Shown here: positions 35,036 through 42,782 of the stretch, piece after piece | Layout of the letters: each line of letters begins with the position of its first letter | Position numbering within the stretch: position 1 is the first letter of the stretch | Source of the DNA: Paratissierella segnis | GTDB taxonomy: Bacteria > Bacillota > Clostridia > Tissierellales > Tissierellaceae | Direction of reading: 5' to 3' | Assembly (NCBI RefSeq): GCF_014385195.1 | Contig: NZ_JACRTG010000033.1 | Coordinates: forward strand, 1-42,782 | Length of the DNA stretch: 42,782 nt | Notes under the pieces: model-generated | What the model was told of the DNA's origin: nothing | Database searches by the model: none | What the model saw: only the letters and a program-made list of their open reading frames with translations | Made by a program: the position numbers and the translations under genes

Positions 35036-36601
35036 ATGAAGAAAAAAAGGCTTATTTCAATTATTGCGTCTCTGCTAGTGCTGAGTATATTGACGGGTTG
35101 TGCAAATTCTGGCGGAAGTAATGAATTTGAGAATACTGAACCAACATCATCGAAATCATCACAGGAACATGATACTCTAACTGTTGTAATTCCATCAGAT
35201 GTAGGATCACTTTATCAGTGGGATACAGATGATAGTTGGGCGCTAAATGTAATCTGTGAAATAGTGGATCCATTGTGGCGCATTAGCCCAGTGGATGGAA
35301 GTGTTTCTGGGTGTCTTGCTGAGGAATGGGAAATATCACCTGACTATAAGGAATGTAAAGTTAAGCTTCAAGAAGGAGTGAAATTTAGTAATGGTGACCC
35401 GTTAACTACTAAGGACGTTAAGTGGACTCTTGAGGAAGCTATTAATCAACCATGGTGTTCTCGTTGGGTTGCTAACTTCGAAGGCGTTGAAATAGTAGAT
35501 GAATACAATTGCATTTTAAAGTGGTCAGAGGGAGATCCTAATTTTATGAAATATTTTGCTCAAAATTCAATGAATATTTTGCCTGCAGACTATATCGCTG
35601 AAGTTGGTGTGGATGGATATAAGCAAAAACCTATTGGTACTGGACCATTTATTCTTGAGAGCTGGACTCGTGGAGATCGAATAGTTTTGAAAACAAATAA
35701 AGATTACTTTATGGGTTCTGCATCTTATGATACGCTTGTTATTCGAATGATTAATGATGCAAATTCTGCATTGATGGCTTTAGAGGCTGGCGAAGTAGAT
35801 GTTGTATGTGATTTGAAGCCAACCTTTAAGGATGTTGTTGCTCAGAATGAGAACCTTCGTTGGGAAGAGGCAGCTTCAGCCGTGTTTGTGTATATACAGG
35901 TACAAAATCAGAAAGCTCCGTTTGATGATGTTCGTGTACGTAAAGCTTTAAATATGGCAATAAATCGTGAACAACTTCAAGCTGTAGCTTTAGGTGGTGG
36001 CGGAAGTTTAGCTCCATATGGTATTTCTCCGTATTCACCTCAGTGGAGTGATAATGATCTACTGCCTGCTTATGATCCTGAGGCTGCAAGGAAGTTATTA
36101 GCCGAGGCAGGTTTCCCAAATGGACTGGATGTAACGTTGACATGTCGCGAGGGAGATTATCAAAAGCCTGCATCTGAAGTAGTACAAGCTAACTGGGCGG
36201 ATATAGGTGTAAATTGTAAAGTGGAAGTTATGGAAAGAAACGCACAGATTAATGATATGATTGCTGGAAGCTATCAGCTTGGTTGGCAACAGACTACTGA
36301 TGTTATCTTAGATGGTTCAATATGGGGAATGGCAAATGACAGCCACTATTGGGGAGGAAATGGTGCAAACCGTGCTTTTTATAAGAATGAACGGTTTGAT
36401 GAATTAAATGCTTTACAGAAAATTGAATTGGATCCAGGGAAGCGAAAAGAATACTTTGAAGAGATGAAACAGATTTATTGGGATGATTGTCCAAATATGC
36501 CTGGCTTTTTCGCTCCAACGACTTGTGTGGTTAATAAGGACCTAAAAGGCACCTATGCTGCAATGCTTAATTTCTATCGTTATGAGTGGTTTAGCTGGTA
36601 A
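35036..36601 (+). CDS. ABC transporter substrate-binding lipoprotein, family 5
   Basis: Solute-binding protein of 521 residues, DppA/OppA class. The signal peptide and lipobox are MKKKRLISII...LTGC, with the lipidated Cys at about 22 followed by a Ser/Glu-rich linker. GTGPFILESWTRGDRIVLKTN (about 202-222) and VRVRKALNMAINRE (about 299-312) are standard family 5 motifs. It delivers ligand to the Dpp-like permeases encoded upstream. Family 5 proteins bind peptides, nickel chelates, glycosides or opines, so the ligand is open. AGGAGG precedes the ATG. A ruined second copy lies at 38061-38860. Confidence 0.94.
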   Translation: MKKKRLISIIASLLVLSILTGCANSGGSNEFENTEPTSSKSSQEHDTLTVVIPSDVGSLYQWDTDDSWALNVICEIVDPLWRISPVDGSVSGCLAEEWEISPDYKECKVKLQEGVKFSNGDPLTTKDVKWTLEEAINQPWCSRWVANFEGVEIVDEYNCILKWSEGDPNFMKYFAQNSMNILPADYIAEVGVDGYKQKPIGTGPFILESWTRGDRIVLKTNKDYFMGSASYDTLVIRMINDANSALMALEAGEVDVVCDLKPTFKDVVAQNENLRWEEAASAVFVYIQVQNQKAPFDDVRVRKALNMAINREQLQAVALGGGGSLAPYGISPYSPQWSDNDLLPAYDPEAARKLLAEAGFPNGLDVTLTCREGDYQKPASEVVQANWADIGVNCKVEVMERNAQINDMIAGSYQLGWQQTTDVILDGSIWGMANDSHYWGGNGANRAFYKNERFDELNALQKIELDPGKRKEYFEEMKQIYWDDCPNMPGFFAPTTCVVNKDLKGTYAAMLNFYRYEWFSW

Positions 36602-36693
36602 CAACCAGAATAGATCAGCTTATACAATGATTTGTCATTTATAAATAAAGTTATATATTATTAAATAATAAAATTTATTAGGGAGGTAGTATA

Positions 36694-37821
36694 ATGGGTA
36701 AAGTAGCTATTTTGGGCTCAGGAAATGCAGGATGTACATACTCTGCATACTTGGGAAAGAGAGGGCATGAGGTTCATCTTTGGGATTCTGAAAGATTTAA
36801 AGATAATTTGGATCCAATTGCAGAACGAGGCGGTATGGATATCATAGCTGGAGGGAATATGGCCGAGCATAAGTCTGAGGAAGAAGGTTTTGGAAAAATT
36901 GCAATGGTCACGACGGATATTCAGAAAGCAATCGAGGGCGTAGAAGTAATAATGGTTGTAGTACCAGGTTTTGGTATAGCGCCAATTGCTAAGCAAATTG
37001 CACCATATTTGAAGTCGAATCAGATTGTCATGTTGAATCCCGGGCAAGTTCTAGGATCTTTAGAATTCCTAGAAACGCTAAGAAAATGCGGTAATAACGA
37101 GGATGTTACCATCTGCGAGGGGGCATCAAATATATTTGCTTGTCGTCGTGTTGGACCCACTAAAGTTAGAATATCTGCTATTAAAAATGAGATGGAACTC
37201 GCTTCAATTCCAAGTGATAGAATAGAACATTGTATAAGTAAACTAAACGAATTTTATCCAGATCGATTTGTGGCAATGCCTAATATTCTTTACACTGGGT
37301 TAAACTATAATAATTTAATTGTACATCCTGCCGGAGCATTGTTAAATATGGGACGTATTGAGTTTACCAAAGGAGATTATGACTTTTATTGGGAAGGACT
37401 TACTCCGGGGGTATGCCGAAACATTGAAGCAGTGGATGAAGAGAGATTGGCTGTAGCTGAGAAGTTTGGATGCAAATTACCTACTTTCATAGAAATAAAC
37501 CATGCTTATTATGGTCATCCTGAAAGAAAAACAATATATGATTTCTTTAGCGTAAGTGAAGTACATGGCGGAGAAGGACCAAGTGCTCCACAGAATTTAC
37601 AACATAGATATATAAGTGAAGATATTCCTTTTGCTTTGGTTGCTGTTTCTGCTTTAGGAAGTGCAGTTGGTGTAGAAACCCCTACTATTGATGCACTTAT
37701 TACCGTTGCTTCGAAGGCTAATCAAGAAGAATATAGAGTAACCGGACGATCATTAAAGAATTTACGTTTAGATGGTTTAAATAGGGAAGGAATTATCAAT
37801 CGTATTGAGACTGGGAAATAA
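36694..37821 (+). CDS. NAD(P)-dependent octopine/nopaline dehydrogenase family protein, copy 1
   Basis: Oxidoreductase of 375 residues. The N-terminal Rossmann fold begins AILGSGNAGCTYSAYLGKRG (about 5-24) and includes VVPGFGIAPIAKQIAPYL. The C-terminal opine-dehydrogenase domain has NNLIVHPAGALLNMGRIE (about 208-225) with the conserved His. Known members reduce 2-keto acid/amino-acid Schiff bases to opines or oxidise opines; the fold also relates to ketopantoate reductase. Beside an import system, oxidative cleavage seems more likely than synthesis. Near-identical to 38902-40029. Confidence 0.88.
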   Translation: MGKVAILGSGNAGCTYSAYLGKRGHEVHLWDSERFKDNLDPIAERGGMDIIAGGNMAEHKSEEEGFGKIAMVTTDIQKAIEGVEVIMVVVPGFGIAPIAKQIAPYLKSNQIVMLNPGQVLGSLEFLETLRKCGNNEDVTICEGASNIFACRRVGPTKVRISAIKNEMELASIPSDRIEHCISKLNEFYPDRFVAMPNILYTGLNYNNLIVHPAGALLNMGRIEFTKGDYDFYWEGLTPGVCRNIEAVDEERLAVAEKFGCKLPTFIEINHAYYGHPERKTIYDFFSVSEVHGGEGPSAPQNLQHRYISEDIPFALVAVSALGSAVGVETPTIDALITVASKANQEEYRVTGRSLKNLRLDGLNREGIINRIETGK

Positions 37822-37879
37822 GATTTGGATATATAAATTTGTTTATAGTGTTAATTTAAGAGTGAACTAAAATTATTTT

Positions 37880-37908
37880 GGAGTCAGTGGCTAAATGTCA
37901 TTGACTCC
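37880..37908 (+). terminator. Hairpin between the duplicated units
   Basis: GGAGTCAGTG (37880-37889) pairs with CATTGACTCC (37899-37908) with one G-U pair and a 9-nt loop. No T-run follows, so termination is uncertain. It lies in the roughly 125 nt that separate the two duplicated units and have no match elsewhere in the window. TATAAT follows at 37927. Confidence 0.4.
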
Positions 37909-38060
37909 CTCTATAGATAATTTTAGTATAATATTTAAATATATTTTTATAAAAATACATTGGTATATAGTTTTTAATGACTATTACATAGATTTATTTT
38001 TTAGAGGTGCTATCTTAAGAGGTTAATATTTATATAATAAATTAATAGGAGGTAGCAATA

Positions 38061-38860
38061 ATGAAGAGAAGAAGACTTATTTCAATTGTTTCATTTCTGT
38101 TAGTGAGTAGATGTTATATGTGATTTGAAACCTACTTTTAAAGATGTTGTTGATCAAAATGAAAATCTTCGTTGGGAACAGACAGCTTCAGCCTTATTTG
38201 TATATATACAGGTACAAAATCAGAAAGCTCCATTTGATGATGTTCGTGTACGTAAAGCTTTAAATATGGCTATAAATCGTGAACAAATCTCCATATTCAC
38301 CTCAATGGAATGATGATCCATTGCCTACTTATGATCCTGAAGGTGCAAAGAAATTATTAGCTGAGGCAGGTTTTCCAAATGGGATGGATGTAACGTTAAC
38401 ATGCCGTGAGGGAGATTATCAAAAACCTGCATCTGAAGTAATACAAGCTAACTGGGCAGATATAGGTGTAAATTGCAAAGTGGAAGTTATGGAAAGAAAT
38501 GCACAGATTAATGATATGATTGCCGGGAACTATCAACTCGGTTGGCAGCAGACTACTGATGTTATCTTAGACGGTTCAAATTGGGCAATGGCTAATGACA
38601 GTCATTATTGGGGAGGAAATGGTGCAAACCGTGCTTTTTATAAGAATGAACGGTTTGATGAATTAAATGCTTTACAGAAAGTTGAATTGGATCCGGAGAA
38701 GCGAGAAGAATATTTTGAAGAGATGAAACAAATTTATTGGGATGATTGCCCAAATTTACCTGGCTTTTTTGCTCCGACAACTTGTGTGGTTAATAAGGAC
38801 CTGAAAGGGACCTATGCTGCACTGCTTAATTTTTATCGTTATGAGTGGTTTAGCTGGTAA
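38061..38860 (+). pseudogene. Remnant of a duplicated family 5 substrate-binding protein
   Basis: The original start and signal-peptide codons (MKRRRLISIV) are present behind AGGAGG. After about 15 codons, about 713 nt present in the intact copy (35081-35793) are missing, which leads to a TGA within a few codons. A second deletion of about 50 nt near 38285 shifts the frame again, and one codon is lost close after. The 3' part (38279-38860) still reads as the C-terminal 190 or so residues, ending in YRYEWFSW like the intact protein. No functional protein is expected. Its leader and transcript may still matter for the dehydrogenase gene 41 nt downstream. Confidence 0.93.
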
Positions 38861-38901
38861 AGCTTATTATTTATAAATAAAATTCATTAGGAGGAAGTAT
38901 A

Positions 38902-40029
38902 ATGGGAAAAGTTGCTATTTTAGGTTCTGGTAATGGAGGTTGTGCATATTCTGCATACTTGGGAAAGAGAGGACATGAAGTTCATCTTTGGGATTCTGAA
39001 AGATTTAAAGGTAATTTGGATCCGATTGCAGAGAGAGGTGGTATGGATATCATAGCCGGAGGGAATATGACCGAGCATAAGTCTGAGGAAGAAGGCTTTG
39101 GGGAAATTGCAATGGTTACGACGGATATCCAGAAAGCAATTGAAGGAGTAGAAGTAATAATGGTTGTAGTACCGGGTTTTGGTATAGCACCAATTGCCGA
39201 ACAAATTGCACCATATTTGAAGGCAAATCAAATTGTTATGTTGAATCCTGGTCAAGTTCTGGGATCTCTGGAATTTTTGGAAACTCTAAGGAAAAATGGT
39301 AACAACGAAGATGTTACTATTTGTGAAGGAGCATCAAACATATTTGCTTGTCGTCGTGTTGGACCTACTAAAGTTAGAATATCCGCTATTAAAAATGAGA
39401 TGGAACTAGCTTCCATTCCAAGTGATAGAATAAAACATTGCATAAGCAAATTAAATGAATTTTATCCGGATCGTTTTGTTGCAATGCCTAATATCCTTTA
39501 TACCGGTTTAAACTACAATAATTTAATTATACATCCTGCCGGAGCATTGTTAAATATGGGACGTATTGAGTTTACCAAAGGAGATTATGACTTTTATTGG
39601 GAAGGACTTACTCCGGGGGTATGCCGAAATATTGAAGCGGTGGATGAAGAGAGATTGGCTGTAGCTGAGAAGTTTGGATGCAAATTACCTACTTTCATAG
39701 AACAAAACCATGCTTATTATGGTCATCCTGAAAGAAAAACAATATATGATTTCTTTAGCGTAAGTGAAGTACATGGCGGAGAAGGACCAAGTGCTCCACA
39801 GAATTTACAACATAGATATATAAGTGAAGATATTCCTTTTGCTTTGGTTGCTGTTTCTGCTTTAGGAAGTGCAGTTGGTGTAGAAACCCCTACTATTGAT
39901 GCACTTATTACCGTTGCTTCGAAGGCTAATCAAGAAGAATATAGAGTAACCGGACGATCATTAAAGAATTTACGTTTAGATGGTTTAAATAGGGAAGGAA
40001 TTATCAATCGTATTGAGACTGGGAAATAA
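38902..40029 (+). CDS. Octopine/nopaline dehydrogenase family protein, copy 2
   Basis: Intact 375-residue paralogue of 36694-37821. The Rossmann motif is AILGSGNGGCAYSAYLGKRG, and the catalytic-domain stretch NNLIIHPAGALLNMGRIE is kept. I count about ten substitutions, nearly all in the first 280 residues; the last 110 or so are identical. The gene stays open while the neighbouring binding-protein copy decayed, so it seems to be under selection. GGAGGAAG lies before the ATG. It may have a slightly different substrate from copy 1, or simply raise dosage. Confidence 0.88.
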   Translation: MGKVAILGSGNGGCAYSAYLGKRGHEVHLWDSERFKGNLDPIAERGGMDIIAGGNMTEHKSEEEGFGEIAMVTTDIQKAIEGVEVIMVVVPGFGIAPIAEQIAPYLKANQIVMLNPGQVLGSLEFLETLRKNGNNEDVTICEGASNIFACRRVGPTKVRISAIKNEMELASIPSDRIKHCISKLNEFYPDRFVAMPNILYTGLNYNNLIIHPAGALLNMGRIEFTKGDYDFYWEGLTPGVCRNIEAVDEERLAVAEKFGCKLPTFIEQNHAYYGHPERKTIYDFFSVSEVHGGEGPSAPQNLQHRYISEDIPFALVAVSALGSAVGVETPTIDALITVASKANQEEYRVTGRSLKNLRLDGLNREGIINRIETGK

Positions 40030-40098
40030 GATTTGGATATATAAATTTGTTATGGTATTAATTTAAGAGTGAACTAGAATTATATAGGAGGTATAAAT

Positions 40099-41316
40099 GT
40101 GAAAATTATAGATATTAAGGCAACTCCTGTTGCAGTACCACTAAAACCATCCATGACAAAATCAAAAATGCGTAAGGGACCAAATGTAGTTCTTGCAGTT
40201 ATTGTTCAAGTATATACAGACGATGGATATGTGGGTATAGGAGAGACTCCAGCCGTGTTAGGACTTGATATTTCTACAGCTATTGTAAATTCTACTAAAG
40301 CATTGCTTATTGGAGAAGATCCTAGAAATATTAATCTTCTAATTAAGAAACTGTATGTGCGTTATAATTTGACACATCTACATATCCATCTAGCTAATTG
40401 GGCATTTTCTGGAATTGAATTGGCTTTATGGGATATAGCAGCGCAATCTGCTAATATGCCTTTGTATCAACTTTGGGGCGGAGCTTTCAGAAAGAAAATT
40501 GAAATGCAAGGTACAATTGAGAGACAAGAACTTAGTGGTATGACTGAAGTTGCTTCACAGATGGTTAAAGCAGGATATAAGACACTTTATACAAAAATAG
40601 GGATGGATCCAGAAGATGATGTTGCAGCAGTTGCCGCTATACGAAAAGGAGCTTCATCTCGCGATGTTAAAATTCGTGTAGATGCAAATCAAGCATGGTC
40701 TACAGGTGTTGCAATAAATACTATTAATAAAATGGAGCAGTATGGAATTGAATGGGTTGAACAGCCAGTCATAATGTATAATATTGATGCGTTACTAGAT
40801 GTAAAAAATTCGGTTAACGTACCTATATTAGGGCATGAAGCCAACTGGACGATGTATGATCTTATTAATGTAATAAAAAGCAACGCAGTAGATTATGTAA
40901 AGTTGGATGGTCGATTTGATGCAGGTTATACTGGAGTTCGTATTAGTGCAGGTATGGCAGAAGCTGCTGGTATTCAATGTTCTCATCACTCTTTCTATAC
41001 ATTGGGTATTGCTTTGGCGGGAAGCCTTCATGTAATAGCATCTTGCCCAAACTTTTCAATGGCAAATTCAATGTCGGAATATGCTGGAATGATTGATGAT
41101 GTTATTACCGATGGACCAATGAGAATGAAAGAAGTTCCTTATATGGAAGTGCCAGAAACGCCTGGCATAGGTGTTACTATAGATAAGGAGCGTCTTGCAA
41201 AATATAATGAATTTTATGTAAAAGAAATATTTGAAAAGGGATTTGAACGGGAAACAGAAATGCCTTACTATACATCAATGTATATGCGTACCTATTTTAA
41301 GGATATATTAAATTAG
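40099..41316 (+). CDS. Mandelate racemase/muconate lactonizing enzyme family protein
   Basis: Enolase-superfamily enzyme of 405 residues. In the barrel, YTKIGMD (about 171-177) keeps one of the two usual Lys positions. Metal ligands fit Asp in RVDANQAW (about 195), Glu in WVEQPV (about 221) and Glu in LGHEAN (about 247). A Asp-His base pair, as in mandelate racemases, fits KLDGRFDAG and CSHHSFYT (about 295-302). The pattern suggests an acid-sugar dehydratase or epimerase. The start is GTG at 40099, since an ATG two bases earlier runs directly into TGA. It follows AGGAGG by 7 nt. Confidence 0.88.
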   Translation: MKIIDIKATPVAVPLKPSMTKSKMRKGPNVVLAVIVQVYTDDGYVGIGETPAVLGLDISTAIVNSTKALLIGEDPRNINLLIKKLYVRYNLTHLHIHLANWAFSGIELALWDIAAQSANMPLYQLWGGAFRKKIEMQGTIERQELSGMTEVASQMVKAGYKTLYTKIGMDPEDDVAAVAAIRKGASSRDVKIRVDANQAWSTGVAINTINKMEQYGIEWVEQPVIMYNIDALLDVKNSVNVPILGHEANWTMYDLINVIKSNAVDYVKLDGRFDAGYTGVRISAGMAEAAGIQCSHHSFYTLGIALAGSLHVIASCPNFSMANSMSEYAGMIDDVITDGPMRMKEVPYMEVPETPGIGVTIDKERLAKYNEFYVKEIFEKGFERETEMPYYTSMYMRTYFKDILN

Positions 41317-41391
41317 ATAAATAATGGGTAAAGAATTCAATGTAATTAATAAATTTGATTATAAAAAGGCGATTGTAAAAAGGAGAATAAT

Positions 41392-42468
41392 ATGAAAAAA
41401 TTGAAATTTGCTGTTATAGGAGCAGGAAGTGGTGGACAAGGTATGGCCGCTAAACTTGCAATAGATGGATATTCAGTAAAGCTCTATGATATAGATGACG
41501 AGAAGATTCGAAAACTCAAGGAAATCGGGGAGATAAAATTATCAGGAAAAATAGTTGGGATAGGAAGGCCAGATGTAATAACTACTGATATACGTGAAGC
41601 TGTAGAAGGTGTAGATGTTATAATGGTAATTACGACTACAAATGCACATGCGGATGTTGCAGTTTCGTTGATGCCATATTTAAAAGATGAGCAGATGGTT
41701 ATATTAAATCCTGGGCATACAGGAGGTGTACTGGAATTCAAAAATGTGTTAAAACAAAACAATAGTGTATCAACTCCAATTATTGCAGAGACACAGGATT
41801 TATTATATGGATGCAGGACAAATAGTATTGGTGATATATTTGTTTCAGGAATAAAAAAGGTTATGGGAATAGCTACCTTACCAGCGAAAGATGTAAATTA
41901 TGTAATAGAGACTTTGGGATCAATATTCCCACAGTTTAAAGCATTACCCAATGTACTTTATACTAGTTTAGATAACATGGCATCAATAATACATCCTATT
42001 CCAACACTTTTAAACATAAATAAGATCGATTTGATGCAGTCTTTTGAATATTATATGGAAGGGATTACACCTAGCATAGCAAACATTATGGAGCAGGCAG
42101 ACAAAGAGAGATTGGATATAGGAAGGGCATTTGGGATAACGCTAACTTCTATATCAGAATGGCTAAAAACATCATATGGATTAAAAGATGGGAGTTTATA
42201 TGAAATATTGCAGAGCAATGAGGCATATAGGGGTACTAAATCGCCTCAGAGTATAAATCATAGATTTCTTTATGAGGATACTTTATCTGGAATGGTTCCT
42301 CTTGCTTCATTAGGTGCAGAACTTGGAATTAAGACTCCAACATTAAATGCATTTATATGTATAGCAAGTATCGTGAGTGATAGAAATTACTACAAAGAGG
42401 GAAGAACAGTAGAGAAACTTGGACTTGCAGGGAAAACCGTTGAGGAAATTTGTGAGATGGTATCATAA
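41392..42468 (+). CDS. Octopine/nopaline dehydrogenase family protein, divergent third member
   Basis: Oxidoreductase of 358 residues with Rossmann motif AVIGAGSGGQGMAAKLAIDG (about 6-25) and the opine-domain stretch ASIIHPIPTLLNINKID (about 198-214) with the conserved His. It is clearly related to but much diverged from the two 375-residue copies, so it predates the tandem duplication. It is last in the co-directional cluster and is followed by a long hairpin. AAAAGGAG precedes the ATG. A different substrate or a different step in the same pathway is likely. Confidence 0.87.
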   Translation: MKKLKFAVIGAGSGGQGMAAKLAIDGYSVKLYDIDDEKIRKLKEIGEIKLSGKIVGIGRPDVITTDIREAVEGVDVIMVITTTNAHADVAVSLMPYLKDEQMVILNPGHTGGVLEFKNVLKQNNSVSTPIIAETQDLLYGCRTNSIGDIFVSGIKKVMGIATLPAKDVNYVIETLGSIFPQFKALPNVLYTSLDNMASIIHPIPTLLNINKIDLMQSFEYYMEGITPSIANIMEQADKERLDIGRAFGITLTSISEWLKTSYGLKDGSLYEILQSNEAYRGTKSPQSINHRFLYEDTLSGMVPLASLGAELGIKTPTLNAFICIASIVSDRNYYKEGRTVEKLGLAGKTVEEICEMVS

Positions 42469-42519
42469 ATAGTTATGCGGTGTATATATAAACTAGATGT
42501 TCAAGCTATAATAATGCAG

Positions 42520-42561
42520 ATAAGAAGGAAGTATAGGAAATAATTTATACTTTCTTCTTAT
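42520..42561 (+). terminator. Long hairpin at the end of the catabolic cluster
   Basis: ATAAGAAGGAAGTATA (42520-42535) pairs with TATACTTTCTTCTTAT (42546-42561), 16 bp with a single G-U pair. No clear T-run follows, but position and stability suggest the end of the transcript. Confidence 0.6.
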
Positions 42562-42675
42562 AGTAGAAGTAGTAGTATTAGTTTTATTCGAATATGAAAA
42601 AGAATTTACTAATTTTAGGGCATCTGTCCAAGATGCTTAAAGAAATAAAAAATAACTTTAATTAGGAGGAAAACA

Positions 42676-42782
42676 ATGAAAAACTTAAAGGGGACAAAAA
42701 CAGCAGTAAATTTAATGAAGGCATTTGCAGGAGAGTCACAAGCTAGAAACAGATATACATACTATGCTTCTGTGGCTGATAA
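42676..42782 (+). CDS. Rubrerythrin (5' part, cut by window end)
   Basis: Only the first 35 or so codons are inside the window. MKNLKGTKTAVNLMKAFAGE and the following SQARNRYTYYASVAD match the rubrerythrin N-terminus, where the Glu in GESQARNRY is the first di-iron ligand. Rubrerythrins reduce hydrogen peroxide in the cytoplasm of anaerobes. The start is supported by AGGAGG 5 nt upstream. It is probably a separate unit from the catabolic cluster. Confidence 0.9.
   Translation, partial: MKNLKGTKTAVNLMKAFAGESQARNRYTYYASVAD

Larger units (their letters stand above)
34959..37876 (+). repeat. Tandem duplication, unit 1 (intact)
   Basis: This unit runs from the last codons of the dehydratase through the binding protein and dehydrogenase to about 55 nt past the latter. 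It recurs at about 38001-40083, including the non-coding flanks at both ends. Unit 2 is shorter because of deletions in its binding-protein copy. Confidence 0.88.
38001..40083 (+). repeat. Tandem duplication, unit 2 (binding protein decayed)
   Basis: It begins with a copy of the dehydratase tail (TTAGAGGTGC...AAGAGGTTAA) and the same Shine-Dalgarno leader as 34985-35035, less a 15-nt stretch. It then carries the broken binding protein, an intact dehydrogenase and the same post-gene sequence as unit 1. Confidence 0.88.

Noticed and set aside
38125..38313. Short open frame taken as a separate gene, together with 38279-38860
   Set aside because: Both are fragments of one decayed binding-protein gene, lacking signal peptide and start signals.

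Overview
The window looks like chromosome from a low-GC, anaerobic, endospore-forming Firmicute (Clostridia/Tissierellia type). The reasons are AT-rich DNA, strong Shine-Dalgarno sites, TTG and GTG starts, a conserved sporulation block (ywmB-murA-spoIID-spoIIQ-like-spoIIID-mreB/mbl), acetoacetyl-CoA/CoA-transferase metabolism, and a rubrerythrin beginning at the right edge. A genus such as Sedimentibacter is only a guess.

Region 1 (1-8260) is a keto-acid module. Two near-identical thiolase genes flank a divergent GntR/FCD regulator and a cyclase-MFS-fumarylacetoacetase-family operon. The second thiolase leads into both subunits of a 3-oxoacid CoA-transferase. The likely logic is import of a carboxylate, ring or amide opening by the cyclase-family hydrolase, C-C cleavage by the FAH-type hydrolase, then CoA transfer and thiolysis of the resulting 3-oxoacid. 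The substrate is unknown. A clean TTGACA-18-TATAAT promoter with palindromes nearby suggests GntR control.

Region 2 (8300-14160) is the housekeeping/sporulation block: YwmB-like secreted protein, MurA, SpoIID, an M23 SpoIIQ-like protein, SpoIIID and an MreB/Mbl actin. Several clear intrinsic terminators separate the genes. Arrays of a 7-bp repeat (TGTGAAT) lie in opposite orientation at 10471-10498 and 17106-17140.

Region 3 (14168-23070) is mostly minus strand. It holds a large secreted phosphodiester-glycosidase (NAGPA-like) protein and an operon of a Gate-domain membrane protein, an AbgB-like M20 amidohydrolase, a DUF5058-like membrane protein and an unrecognised membrane protein. Divergent from that operon is a full-length gene that resembles an IS1634-type transposase but seems to lack catalytic residues, possibly a domesticated protein.

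Region 4 (23160-42570) is a co-directional cluster of about 19 kb behind an IclR regulator with a 17-bp operator-like palindrome. It encodes a PanB homologue, a class II aldolase, a CbbY-type HAD phosphatase, an FGGY kinase, a DapA-family lyase, a complete Dpp/Opp-type ABC transporter, an IlvD/Edd dehydratase, an enolase-superfamily enzyme and three octopine/nopaline-dehydrogenase-family oxidoreductases. A tandem duplication copied [dehydratase tail - binding protein - dehydrogenase]; the second binding-protein copy is a wreck with two frameshifting deletions. I see this as an uncharacterised catabolic pathway, probably for a sugar-acid or opine-like compound. It is the best candidate here for a new system.
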